A stretch of DNA of 64,000 nucleotides from an uncultured Lachnospiraceae bacterium (GTDB taxonomy: Bacteria; Bacillota; Clostridia; Lachnospirales; Lachnospiraceae). Under the pieces are notes generated by a model. The model was not told the DNA's origin. It saw nothing but the letters and a program-made list of their open reading frames with translations, and made no database searches. The stretch lies in NCBI GenBank assembly GCA_910577275.1, contig CAJTMW010000020.1:1-64000 (forward strand). The letters run 5' to 3'. Each line of letters opens with the position of its first letter. Position 1 is the first letter of the stretch. Shown in pieces: positions 24,950 to 33,786 of the stretch. A program made the translations under genes and the position numbers.

Positions 24950-25777
24950 TTATCCTTTGATTCCGGTCATAGCAATACCCTTTATGATATATTTCTGGAA
25001 AAGTAAAAATACTATCATCATGGGAATACTTGCTAAAAATGCAGCAGCCATAGGCATTACCATATCTGACCCCATTAAACTGTTAAACATAGGCAGTCCT
25101 ATTGGTACCGTCATCTTTTTGCTGCTGGTTAAAGTTAAAAACGGCCACAAAAAATTGTTCCAGCTTCCAATAAATAAAAAAATACCAAGTGCAAATACAG
25201 AAGATTTTGAAAGCGGAATAAATATACTTAAAAAAATTCTAAAATATCCGGCCCCGTCAATCTTAGCCGCATCTGCCAGTTCCCTTGGAATTCCGTCATA
25301 AAATTGTTTTAATATAAACACACCAAAGGGCCCCGCCAACGTCGGTAATATAATAGACAGATAAGTATTGGTCAGGCCAATTTCCACCATTTCCTGATAT
25401 AATGGAATAATTTCCGCTTCAACAGGTATCATCATTCCCATCATAATAAACCAGAAAATTATTTTTTTGCCGGGATATTCTATATAAGAAAGCGCATAGG
25501 CCGCCATAGAATCTACGATAACTGCTCCCAAAGTTGAAATGCAGCCCAGAAAAAGGCTGTTTTTCATCCAGGTCCAGATTTCACTTTCTGAAATTTCTAT
25601 ATAATTTTCCAGTGTAAACGGTCCTCTCAATAAACTTTCTAAAATAGTAACCGCAGAATTCTGTGGTTTCAATGAAGCAAGTATCATCCAGACAACAGGT
25701 GCAAACCAAAGTACCGCACAGATAATTGTAAACAGGTAGAGCAATCCCCGCTGTAAGGTAATCTTTCCATGTTTCAT
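24950..25777 (-). CDS. ABC sugar transporter permease, MalG type
   Basis: A 275-residue inner-membrane permease of the carbohydrate uptake type 1 family, with six predicted segments. The cytoplasmic EAA-type loop ELADAAKIDGAGYFRIFLSIFIPLSK, which binds the ATPase, is near residue 175. The ATPase subunit is not in this operon and is probably shared, as is usual for MsiK-like ATPases in Clostridia. Its start overlaps the end of the MalF-type gene by four bases. Confidence 0.9.
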   Translation of the reverse strand: MKHGKITLQRGLLYLFTIICAVLWFAPVVWMILASLKPQNSAVTILESLLRGPFTLENYIEISESEIWTWMKNSLFLGCISTLGAVIVDSMAAYALSYIEYPGKKIIFWFIMMGMMIPVEAEIIPLYQEMVEIGLTNTYLSIILPTLAGPFGVFILKQFYDGIPRELADAAKIDGAGYFRIFLSIFIPLSKSSVFALGIFLFIGSWNNFLWPFLTLTSSKKMTVPIGLPMFNSLMGSDMVMPMAAAFLASIPMMIVFLLFQKYIIKGIAMTGIKG

Positions 25778-26667
25778 TTAGTCCCCCTCTCCACGTCTTC
25801 ATGTCCGGAACCGACCCGATACTGAACAACTGCAAAGCTTAACATAACAATCAGCAAAATTACCGACATTGCAGTTGATACTCCCAGCTTATTTTCCGTG
25901 AACGCCTTTACGTATATATAATGAACAATGCTTCTTGTCTTTGTTCCCGGTCCGCCCTTGGTAAGCAAAAATGTATGGCTAAAGAGCTTCATAGATGCAA
26001 TTGTCTGCATCATGGTAATCATTAAGGTTATATTTTTTAAACCCGGCAGAGTAATATGTATAAATTTTGCAAATGTACCTGCACCGTCAATTTCCGCCGC
26101 TTCATAAAGATTCTCATCAATTTCCTGTAATCCTGCAAGAAACATAATCATATTGAATCCAACACCAGACCATACGGTCATTGCCACAATGCTTCCCCAT
26201 ACAAGTTTTTCATTTTGCAGCCACATAATTTCCTCTGGCATTCCCATTCGATGTAAAATTGTATTTATCAATCCGCTATATGGCTGGAGAATAAACTTCC
26301 ATATATAGGCTACTACAGAAATGGATAATACATATGGCAGAAAAAATGCCGTGCGGAAAATCACATTCCCTCTCAATTTTGCATTTAGGAGCATCGCAAA
26401 AATCAGCCCGGTAATGACCAGAACAGGTGTATTGATTGCAACATAAATGAATGTGTTAGTCATAGATTGCCAAAAATATTTATCATTCAATATCGTTTTA
26501 TAATTATCAACCCCAATAAAAACCTGTGTAAAATCAAGTTTTACATCACACAAGCTTGTATAAAATCCTTTAAATATCGGATAAACCATAAATAGCAGAT
26601 ATACTGTCATAAAGGGCAGCAAAAACAGAATGGCAACTTTCAGATTTTTATATTTCTTTGTAACCAT
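25774..26667 (-). CDS. ABC sugar transporter permease, MalF type
   Basis: A 297-residue permease, partner of the MalG-type protein. It has six predicted membrane segments and the EAA loop YEAAEIDGAGTFAKFIHITL near residue 190. It is preceded by a hairpin that separates it from the binding-protein gene. A SD site (AAGGAGG) lies before its ATG. Confidence 0.9.
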   Translation of the reverse strand: MVTKKYKNLKVAILFLLPFMTVYLLFMVYPIFKGFYTSLCDVKLDFTQVFIGVDNYKTILNDKYFWQSMTNTFIYVAINTPVLVITGLIFAMLLNAKLRGNVIFRTAFFLPYVLSISVVAYIWKFILQPYSGLINTILHRMGMPEEIMWLQNEKLVWGSIVAMTVWSGVGFNMIMFLAGLQEIDENLYEAAEIDGAGTFAKFIHITLPGLKNITLMITMMQTIASMKLFSHTFLLTKGGPGTKTRSIVHYIYVKAFTENKLGVSTAMSVILLIVMLSFAVVQYRVGSGHEDVERGTK

Positions 26668-26697
26668 ATGCTCCTCCTTGCGAATATCTGAATATAG

Positions 26698-26728
26698 TGT
26701 CTGCTGTTGATATTTTCAACAGCAGACA
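26698..26728 (-). promoter_or_regulatory. Perfect 13-bp stem-loop between binding protein and permease genes
   Basis: TGTCTGCTGTTGA and TCAACAGCAGACA pair perfectly around a five-base loop, with no T-run on the minus strand. Such intergenic stems protect the 3' end of the binding-protein mRNA and so let the binding protein be made in excess of the permeases. Confidence 0.75.
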
Positions 26729-26766
26729 TATTATTTAGTTCAAACAACAAAACTACTTTATACCCA

Positions 26767-28116
26767 CTATTGCAACAAAGCGTTGATTTCCTGTTCACAG
26801 TCTGCCAACACATTTTCTACAGAGCTTGCCCCATTAAATGCTAACGGAATATTATTGCGGAACACTTCCACAATCGCGTTTACATTATCAACAGCCGGTA
26901 AATCCAGCATATATGCATTAACCATCTCATAGGTTTCCCGATGTCCCAGGGACTTATACTCCTCAGATTCGATTACGCCGGTATTGGCTGGAATATGCCC
27001 GCCTTTTGCCCATTCTGCGCTGTTTGTCGCTAACCAGTTCGCAAATTTTACAGCTTCAATTTTCTGTTCTTCAGTCTGTCCCTGCCTGGGGTTCAAATAA
27101 AATACATGTGTGCCCCCCCATGCGGATGGTTCATCATAAACCTGTGGAACCGGCATTGCAATAAAATCCATACCTGCCTCAGCAGCTGCCCCTACCCACC
27201 AGTTTCCGCTCACATAAAAAGCTGCTTTATTCGCTAAAAATACCTGGTCTGAATTCTCAATATTAGCAGGCCATAGCCCTTTTTCCGTCAGGCTCGCCGC
27301 CAATTTTAATGATTTCTTACTGTTCTCGGAATTTATATTCGTTGATAATCCATCCTCACTAAGCAGGCGCTCTCCGGTCTGTCCATACAAAGACCACCAG
27401 AAACGGTATGGGTCATCCATTGTCGTTCCACCTACAATCGTATAGGTATCATCCGGTTTCTTTTCTTCATATTCTTCCAGATAAGCAATAAATTCCTCCG
27501 GCGTATTTCCAAAATCAATGACACCCGCCTCATTCAGCCGAAGCATATCTGCCTCCTCCAAAAGTGCTTTATTGGCAAACATAATAGTAACATAAGAGCT
27601 TAGTGGAATCGCAAGGTGCGCACCATCTACAATGCAGGTATTCAAAACATTTTGATTATAACTTTCCCAGTCCACTCCAGCTGCTTCTGCATATGGTTCC
27701 ATATCTTCTACTAAGCCGGCCTCTTTAAATTCAACTAGCCGGTTGGCATCTCCTGTAGAAACATCCGGGCCTTCCCCGGAAGCAATTCCGGTTTTGAATT
27801 TTGTATAGTAATCCTCATTAGTTACTTCAAGATGCTCAATCCTTACTTCCGGATGACTGCTTTGATATTCTTCCACCATATTATTCAAATACTTGCCATC
27901 ATCTCCCCCGAAATGTGACCAGAAAGTAATCTCAACTGTTCCCCCTTCTGCTGATTCTTTTTCTTCAACCTCTTTTTCTACTGTCTTTTCTGCCTTATCT
28001 TCACCTTTGACCGGTTCTTTTGCAGCGTCTGCCGCTCCACATCCGGTCAATGCTTCGAAAGAAAGAATAACTGCTGCCGTTAGAACTGCTACTTTTTTTA
28101 ATTGTTCTCTTTTCAT
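26767..28116 (-). CDS. ABC sugar-binding lipoprotein
   Basis: A 449-residue solute-binding protein of the extracellular family 1. It starts with a lipoprotein signal (SFEALTGCGAAD, lipobox LTGC), followed by an acidic linker and the family fold: TFWSHFGGDDGKYLNNMVEEY, EGPDVSTGDANRLVEF and the GNWWVGAAAEAGMDF segment. It binds a mono- or oligosaccharide outside the cell for the two permeases. The ATG at 28116 has an ideal AAAGGAGG site; a longer frame begins at 28170. Confidence 0.9.
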   Translation of the reverse strand: MKREQLKKVAVLTAAVILSFEALTGCGAADAAKEPVKGEDKAEKTVEKEVEEKESAEGGTVEITFWSHFGGDDGKYLNNMVEEYQSSHPEVRIEHLEVTNEDYYTKFKTGIASGEGPDVSTGDANRLVEFKEAGLVEDMEPYAEAAGVDWESYNQNVLNTCIVDGAHLAIPLSSYVTIMFANKALLEEADMLRLNEAGVIDFGNTPEEFIAYLEEYEEKKPDDTYTIVGGTTMDDPYRFWWSLYGQTGERLLSEDGLSTNINSENSKKSLKLAASLTEKGLWPANIENSDQVFLANKAAFYVSGNWWVGAAAEAGMDFIAMPVPQVYDEPSAWGGTHVFYLNPRQGQTEEQKIEAVKFANWLATNSAEWAKGGHIPANTGVIESEEYKSLGHRETYEMVNAYMLDLPAVDNVNAIVEVFRNNIPLAFNGASSVENVLADCEQEINALLQ

Positions 28117-28173
28117 TTTTCCTCCTTTTAGAAACAAAACCTTTTTTCTGTTCTTGTACTTTACTGCCAAACT

Positions 28174-30039
28174 TTATTTTTCTATCACCTCCCCAATATA
28201 TGGCATCTCTGTCATACGAATATTTGTACACCCATATGGAATAAATGTTTTAATACAAGGAGTTCCTTTTGCCTCTCTTGATATTGGCATTTGAGCCGCA
28301 CATGTATTTTCTTCCTCCCAGTCAACAGGTACACATTTGACCTTTAACTTCAGTGGTGCCTCATCTGGTGAGAACGGATAATCTCCAATACCGCATCTGC
28401 ATAATTCAGTTTCAAAATCTGCAATGCCATATCTCCACTCACTTTTTGCACGCACCTCATAATCACAATGCGGAAACTCTTTTCCTTCCTCCTCCTGGTG
28501 TACCTGTACCCATTCTTCATCTATTTTTAAAGAATAAATCAACGGTCCCCTTTTTATTGCAACCAGATTTTCAGGACGGCTTTCCAATATCGTAGAGACT
28601 AAAAAATGTATTTTCAATTCTGTTTTTTTGCCCCATTTTCTTTTCAGTACAAAATCTTCTCCGGCATTTGCTGTAAATACTTCTTCACAATAAATTAAGG
28701 TACTGTATGCATATTCGGGAATTCGAAACCGTAATGAAAATTCTACATCTGACTCTGTTTCCACTAAAAGAGAAACCTGTTCACAAAATGGGTAATCCCC
28801 GATAATTTCAAGAGACACCGGCACACCATCTACCGTAGAAATAATTTTATTTGGCGCATATGATACCAGATAAAATTCGTGTTCTCCCTGAAGAATTGTA
28901 GAAAGCGCAAATTTCGGCCAGCCTTGTCCAAAATTTACAGTACAGCAGCCAAAATGCGGTTCCAATCCAAATAAATTAGAGTCCCCGCCATTTGTATTGA
29001 ATACAGGCCATTGTGTTTCTATACAATTAATCTGATTCACTTGTTGGTCATACTGATGTGACCACATATCCGGGCTGATTGCTGCCGGCAAAGCATTAAA
29101 CGCTATTTTTTCAAGTAAATCCCCATAGCGTGCTTCTCCAGATACCTTAATCAAAACCTCAAGAGAATACATCATCTCGGTCACAGTACACAATTCTGTT
29201 CCCTGTACAGGGCTTTTGCCAGCCAGGCACTCGTCAGCGGAAAATACCCCTGTAACCATTCCATGATATTTTTCCAATTGCTCCAACATATAATCTGTGT
29301 ATTTAAGTAAATACTCTTCTTCTGACAATAAATATTCCAAAGCTTTTGCTTTCAGGGCCATAGCGATATTAACCCCATGCCCCATCAAAGTCCATGCACC
29401 TTTCTTAACTGGATTTTGATAAGGAAAATTATCAAAAAAATTCTTATAATCAAAGCCCTGAGATTTTAGTTTTATTGCCAGACCAATCATCCATACTTCC
29501 TCTCTCCTTTCATACATCCACAAGATTGCCAACAGGCATTCCTGCCATCGCATCTGCGCCCATCCGCTTAAGGTATGCACATCAATATACCCGTCCAAAT
29601 TTTTAAGCGCTTTATATACCGCTTCCTCAATCCTGTCATCATCTGTCGCATCATGATACAAAATCAAAACTTTTAAAACCAGAAATAATGCCCAAATATC
29701 ATAATGCTCACGCTCTTTACCGGAACATGGACAAAGCCAGCCGTCTTCCTGTTGTCCTGCTAAAATAGCGTTTATGTAAAACTCTGCACGCTTTATCATG
29801 TCATCATTTCGTAATAAAAATGCTAACGGAATAAAACCATCCAGCCAGTAAGGGACTCTTTCCCACCCTTCACTGGTTCCCCCAATCCATTTGCTCTCCT
29901 TAATATCCTTCCAAAACAAATCTAAATTACCGCACAATCCTTCCGCCTGAATCTCCAATTGTCGGCGCAGCCATCCCTGAGGAAATATTTGATTTATTTT
30001 CAAATTATGATATGTTGGAAATCGAACCTCCATTTTCAT
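28174..30039 (-). CDS. GH127 family glycosidase (beta-L-arabinofuranosidase type)
   Basis: A 621-residue enzyme of the GH127 (former DUF1680) family. The N-terminus has FPQGWLRRQLEIQAEGL and IGGTSEGWERVPYWLDGFI. The zinc/cysteine active site of the family is present: Glu-x-Cys in GTELCTVTEMM and adjacent cysteines in HFGCCTVNFGQGWPK, one of which is the nucleophile in the known enzymes. A C-terminal beta-sandwich follows. The first gene of the operon, it probably releases L-arabinofuranose from imported oligosaccharides. No signal peptide. The substrate could also be another furanoside, since related families vary. Confidence 0.85.
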   Translation of the reverse strand: MKMEVRFPTYHNLKINQIFPQGWLRRQLEIQAEGLCGNLDLFWKDIKESKWIGGTSEGWERVPYWLDGFIPLAFLLRNDDMIKRAEFYINAILAGQQEDGWLCPCSGKEREHYDIWALFLVLKVLILYHDATDDDRIEEAVYKALKNLDGYIDVHTLSGWAQMRWQECLLAILWMYERREEVWMIGLAIKLKSQGFDYKNFFDNFPYQNPVKKGAWTLMGHGVNIAMALKAKALEYLLSEEEYLLKYTDYMLEQLEKYHGMVTGVFSADECLAGKSPVQGTELCTVTEMMYSLEVLIKVSGEARYGDLLEKIAFNALPAAISPDMWSHQYDQQVNQINCIETQWPVFNTNGGDSNLFGLEPHFGCCTVNFGQGWPKFALSTILQGEHEFYLVSYAPNKIISTVDGVPVSLEIIGDYPFCEQVSLLVETESDVEFSLRFRIPEYAYSTLIYCEEVFTANAGEDFVLKRKWGKKTELKIHFLVSTILESRPENLVAIKRGPLIYSLKIDEEWVQVHQEEEGKEFPHCDYEVRAKSEWRYGIADFETELCRCGIGDYPFSPDEAPLKLKVKCVPVDWEEENTCAAQMPISREAKGTPCIKTFIPYGCTNIRMTEMPYIGEVIEK

Positions 30040-30566
30040 TTAATCATCTCCGTTCCAGTTTTTATTTCCTGCATATTCACCAGAATAAATTCAAAAACTT
30101 CACTTTTTCAAATTTTATAAATACTGCACATGTTTAAGTCATATCTTTCCAATTATATTGTGTATTTTGCTCTGTTTTTTTAACATCACCTCCCAGAACC
30201 AGAAAATAATTACAATTCAAAGTTAATAAGTATATTAATTATATATTTCTCATTCTGTAATTGACATATCAAAAACAGTTCTAAATCGTTCAAATACCGA
30301 CCACTATGTTCTCGCCCTTACATATATACAACAATATTAAAGAGGTACTGCTTGAATGACTTGGGAATTCTTTCACCAAAATAAGCCATATACTGTAATC
30401 CGCTTTTTCTGCGTTTTACAATATATGGCTCAACCGTTTTCACTGATTATCCTGATATTTAATTACGTCCCTGCTCATCCACACCCGCTAAGCCTGTCTG
30501 TGACTTTGTCACTGAACAGAAAATCTTTTTCCTGTACACTGGAGAAAAATACAAAGGAGTTTTATC
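30040..30566. other. Divergent intergenic region
   Basis: An AT-rich 527-base stretch between the minus-strand GH127 operon and the plus-strand ferredoxin pair. The operon promoter and any AraC-binding sites should be here. No promoter box pair stands out clearly. A plus-strand TTGACA occurs at 30261-30266. No gene is seen. Confidence 0.5.
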
Positions 30567-30761
30567 ATGGCTAAAAGAAAGGCGGTTGTAAGTACAAAGG
30601 AATGCGTTGCATGCGGATGCTGCATGAAGGTCTGCCCCAGAGGTGCAATCACCGTTCCCAGAGGCGTCTTCGCCGAAATAAACAGAGACCTGTGCGTGGG
30701 GTGCGGCCTGTGTGCGAAAGAATGCCCCGCAAGCGTTATCACACTGGAGGTGGCTGAATAA
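30567..30761 (+). CDS. 2x[4Fe-4S] ferredoxin
   Basis: A 64-residue ferredoxin with two full cluster motifs, CVACGCCMKVCP and CVGCGLCAKECP. The start has an AAAGGAG site. Its stop overlaps the ATG of the NapH-like gene by one base, so the two are made together; the ferredoxin probably delivers electrons to or from the membrane partner. Confidence 0.9.
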   Translation: MAKRKAVVSTKECVACGCCMKVCPRGAITVPRGVFAEINRDLCVGCGLCAKECPASVITLEVAE

Positions 30762-31333
30762 TGAAAACAAAAAAGAAATGGTATGATTACCTTTGGATTG
30801 CTTCTCTTTCCTATCTTATCCTTGGTTTCTTCAATATCCTTTTTGCGTGGCTGGGGCTTTTGTGCTTTTTTATACCGCTTCTTATCGCAATCATAAAGGG
30901 CAATAAGGCCTATTGCAACAGATACTGCGGCAGAGGACAGCTGTTTTCCCTGGTGGGCGGCCGTTTCGGGCTCTCCCGGAAAAAGGATGTTCCAAAATGG
31001 ATGAAATCAAAATACTTCCGTTACGGATTTTTGATTTTCTTTTTTGCTATGTTTTTTCTGATGCTGTGGAACACCTGGCTGGTGTTCGCCGGAGTCAGGG
31101 ATTTGCGCACGGCGGTGACTTTGCTGTGGACCTTCAGGCTTCCATGGCACTGGGCCTACCACGGCACGCTCTTTTCCGACGGCGTCGCGCAGTTTGCCTT
31201 CGGCTTTTACAGTGTGATGCTCACCTCCACCGTGCTTGGATTTCTCACCATGATTTTATTCAAGCCCCGTTCCTGGTGCGTGTACTGCCCCATGGGAACC
31301 ATGACTCAGCTCATATGCCGGATTAAAGGGTAA
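30761..31333 (+). CDS. NapH/CcoG-like membrane iron-sulfur protein
   Basis: A 190-residue protein with four predicted membrane segments and Cys motifs at both sides: CNRYCGRGQ (near residue 50) and CVYCPMGTMTQ (near 178). These are the features of the NapH/NosR/CcoG type 4Fe-4S membrane proteins that pass electrons through the membrane, though it is shorter than most and has fewer clusters. It pairs with the ferredoxin gene. The physiological partner is not visible here. Confidence 0.75.
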   Translation: MKTKKKWYDYLWIASLSYLILGFFNILFAWLGLLCFFIPLLIAIIKGNKAYCNRYCGRGQLFSLVGGRFGLSRKKDVPKWMKSKYFRYGFLIFFFAMFFLMLWNTWLVFAGVRDLRTAVTLLWTFRLPWHWAYHGTLFSDGVAQFAFGFYSVMLTSTVLGFLTMILFKPRSWCVYCPMGTMTQLICRIKG

Positions 31334-31405
31334 GCTGGCGGAGCCGTTTCTTATCGAAGATGGTAACACCGCCTCTTGAAACCTCCACAATCCCCTCCCT
31401 GTAAA
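31323..31405 (-). pseudogene. Remnant of a Crp/Fnr family regulator, last 27 codons
   Basis: After the MBL stop codon the same frame reads EGIVEVSRGGVTIFDKKRLR and then a stop. This is very like the C-terminal end of Crp/Fnr regulators, which finish with a wing and a DxxxL helix. No start or remaining domains are present. It overlaps the end of the NapH-like gene on the other strand. Confidence 0.4.
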
Positions 31406-31406
31406 T

Positions 31407-32285
31407 TCACAGGCAGCGCCACAGCAGCATACTGTCCTCAAATACGGCGGTCAGCTCCCCCCCGTCCTTCAGCCATGAGAGGTAAGAACGCACCGTGCTG
31501 CCCACCAGCACATACTGTTCAAAATTCATGGAAAGACTGTAGCCCCTGAACACTTCCTGCAAAATTTTTTCAAAACATACCGGTTCCTTGCAGATGGACA
31601 AAATTCTTTCCGCCACCTCATATACTTTATTTCTGTTATAGCGGACAAGCTCCCCGACCTCGGCCGAAGCCGCCGCATGGGACGGAACAAACATTGCCGC
31701 TTCCATTTCTTCCACCTTATCCAGCGTTTCCAGATAAGCGCCCACATCATATATAAAGGAGACGGCGTATTTTTCCAGCGTTTCCCTGCTGCTGATGCAG
31801 TCCGCAAGGAACACCACTCCGTCCGGCGTGCGGAAGCCCGTCATATCAAAGAAATGCCCCGGCAGCGGAATCACCTCTATTTCCTTCGGGAAACCGCCCC
31901 CGAAAAAATCCAGGACCTCGCTTTCCTGCGCCATCAGGAACTTGTGGCGAAGGTCTTTGCATGGAAAGCCGCCGTAGAGGAAGGAGGGCTCCAGCACCGG
32001 ATATTTTGTAAAGGCCGCCTCAATGCCGCCGCAGTAAATCCGGCATCCGGTCTGTCCCTGAAGGTACTTGTTGCCGCCGATGTGGTCCGCATTGGAATGG
32101 GTGTTCAGTATGGCCGCAAGATGCCAGCCGTTTTTATCCAGAATCTGCCGGACCTTCCGCCCCGCGTCCTTATCGCTTCCGCTGTCAATCAGATAAACAT
32201 GATTCCCCTCTGAAACATAAATTCCTATTTTTGCCGGACAGTTGATATAATAGCATCTCTCACTGACCTGTACCAGTTCATACAT
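31407..32285 (-). CDS. Metallo-beta-lactamase fold hydrolase
   Basis: A 292-residue MBL-fold protein. The metal-binding motif NTHSNADHIGG (HxHxDH type, with N at the third site) is near residue 58, GHFFDMTGF and LADCIS supply further ligands, and SHAA gives a late His. The C-terminal 80 residues form a helical domain found in hydroxyacylglutathione hydrolase-like or Crp-associated MBL proteins. The substrate is unknown. The start at 32285 has a GGGGAGG site; a frame to 32465 runs through an older gene remnant. Confidence 0.8.
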   Translation of the reverse strand: MYELVQVSERCYYINCPAKIGIYVSEGNHVYLIDSGSDKDAGRKVRQILDKNGWHLAAILNTHSNADHIGGNKYLQGQTGCRIYCGGIEAAFTKYPVLEPSFLYGGFPCKDLRHKFLMAQESEVLDFFGGGFPKEIEVIPLPGHFFDMTGFRTPDGVVFLADCISSRETLEKYAVSFIYDVGAYLETLDKVEEMEAAMFVPSHAAASAEVGELVRYNRNKVYEVAERILSICKEPVCFEKILQEVFRGYSLSMNFEQYVLVGSTVRSYLSWLKDGGELTAVFEDSMLLWRCL

Positions 32286-32301
32286 TTTCTGTGTCCTCCC
32301 C

Positions 32302-32532
32302 TCAGTTATTTGTTTTTTCCGTAAGCAGCAGCTCCAGGATTTCCCTGCAAGTCGCCATTGTGGCATTACCCTTTCGTGCGGCCTCCTCTGTGCAGACCGC
32401 TGAAATTCTCCTGCTTCTGCTTTGCATTGCTTTCCATACCCATGAAGCCAAAGCCCCTGCAGCAAGCTGACGGGGCATCAAACTTGCAGCGCAGTTTTTA
32501 TTATACTCTGCAAGTACAGTTTCGTAAATCAC
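32302..32532 (-). pseudogene. Probable remnant of a C_GCAxxG_C_C redox protein gene
   Basis: Frame 1 begins MIYETVLAEYNKNCAASLM, like the family start with its first Cys-Ala. The next expected piece, a glycine-rich GFGFMGMES, is in another frame, and the last, CREILELLLTEK, is back in the first frame. So two frame changes and a loss of the middle are needed. As it stands the 76-codon frame is probably not functional. Confidence 0.35.
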
Positions 32533-32534
32533 GA

Positions 32535-32558
32535 TTTACTAAGTGATATCTTACTAAA
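32535..32558. promoter_or_regulatory. Operator-like near-palindrome
   Basis: TTTACTAAG and CTTACTAAA flank TGATAT, with one central mismatch per arm. It lies just upstream of the redox-gene remnant (minus strand) and downstream of the radical SAM gene, so it may be a leftover regulator site. Confidence 0.3.
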
Positions 32559-32574
32559 ATGCAGCCTGTTCATA

Positions 32575-33456
32575 TCACCCCAAAGACTTCAAACTCCTGC
32601 GGTATTCCTCCATCTCCTCCTCGCTCACCGTATCTATGATATGCCCGAGCTTTTCGATAACAGACTCCCTCTCCTTTGGAAGATAAGCCGTCACCGGGTA
32701 AAAATTGGAAACCGAGTCGGCGAACAGATGGGTCCGTATCTGGAGATTCCTGATAAATACCTGCAATTCCAAAAGCCTCTCCGCCTCCCCCGCCGGGATA
32801 AATCTCCCCTCCTTTTCCATGCGGTACAACTCCGTGCCCGGAAAAAGGGTGAGGGAATCGACGGAGATAAAATACGGATTCAGCTCACTGAAAATCCTGG
32901 CGCTGTTTTGCGCATTGCGGACGCCGCCGCCCCTTCCGGCAAGCCCGGTCATATAGACAAAATAATACTCAATTCCCGCTTCGTCCAGCTTTCGGCATTG
33001 TTTCAGGATGTCCCCCGCCGTATAGCCTTTTTGCGCCAGCGCAAGGGTCTCATCGTCCCCGCTTTCCGTGCCGATGCTCAGGCCGTTAATTCCCATTGCC
33101 CGAAGCTTTTTAAGCTGCCACACCTCTTTATTTTTAATATCCCTGATACTTGCAAACATGGCGATGCTCTGACATTTAATGAGATATTCCCTCGTCATGA
33201 GCGCGCGGAGCTTTAAATTCTCATAACTCATGGCAAAAGGATTTGCGCCCGTCCAGAAAATCCGGCGTGCTCCGGGCTGGAAGCTTCTAATCTCCGCCAA
33301 ATCCTCCTCAAACTCCTCCGCCGGCGACATTCGGAAGCACTCGTCCTTATAGAGACTGCAAAAACGGCACTTTCCGTAAGTACACCCCGAGGTCGCCTGA
33401 ATAATCACGGAATGAGCCTCATAAGGCGGCCGCCACGTTCTTCCTGTAAAATGCAA
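32575..33456 (-). CDS. Radical SAM protein, copy 1
   Basis: A 293-residue radical SAM enzyme with CTYGKCRFC (CxxxCxxC) for the 4Fe-4S cluster at about residues 24-32, a GANPF motif after the first strand, and GLSIGTESGDDETL, the SAM-binding region. It starts at TTG 33456 with AGGAGGGG just before; the frame to 33489 is not needed. The protein aligns by eye with the second radical SAM gene (35,052-35,951), which begins at the matching position. Its substrate is unknown; the class includes enzymes related to YgiQ/HemN-type proteins. Confidence 0.8.
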   Translation of the reverse strand: MHFTGRTWRPPYEAHSVIIQATSGCTYGKCRFCSLYKDECFRMSPAEEFEEDLAEIRSFQPGARRIFWTGANPFAMSYENLKLRALMTREYLIKCQSIAMFASIRDIKNKEVWQLKKLRAMGINGLSIGTESGDDETLALAQKGYTAGDILKQCRKLDEAGIEYYFVYMTGLAGRGGGVRNAQNSARIFSELNPYFISVDSLTLFPGTELYRMEKEGRFIPAGEAERLLELQVFIRNLQIRTHLFADSVSNFYPVTAYLPKERESVIEKLGHIIDTVSEEEMEEYRRSLKSLG

Positions 33457-33504
33457 AGCAACCCCTCCTCTCCATCCTCCGTTTCGCATACGGTTTCTTC
33501 CACT

Positions 33505-33612
33505 AAATTATCTCCAAATTTCTACGGAATCAAGTACTGTCTTTTTCTGGCGATAGTATGATTTTTGATACTATACGGAGTAATTGACTTTTCTTACCTG
33601 TCAGAATATACT
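33505..33612. promoter_or_regulatory. Divergent promoters and operator, copy 1
   Basis: Minus strand: TTGATT (33528-33533) and TAATTT (33505-33510), 17 apart, drive the radical SAM gene. Plus strand: TTGACT (33584-33589) and TATACT (33607-33612), 17 apart, face the Fic gene. Between them ATAGTAT/ATACTAT (33553-33574) forms a perfect inverted repeat, a likely HxlR operator. Confidence 0.6.
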
Positions 33613-33786
33613 GATGGAAAGCTGACCTTTGCGCAAAGAAAGATGCAGACAGCATACCCGCCTGCTGCCGGGAAAACAAATGCTGTCACGCTCTGCGAGC
33701 CAGCTTATTGTAATATAAAAATGAGCAGTCTCGGAAACCATTGAGCCAAAGCCCCCGCCGGGAAAACCATGAAGTGAGGTAGCAAT

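Noticed and set aside
30459..30770. A minus-strand frame opposite the ferredoxin gene
   Set aside because: The plus strand gives a perfect two-cluster ferredoxin with a good ribosome binding site.
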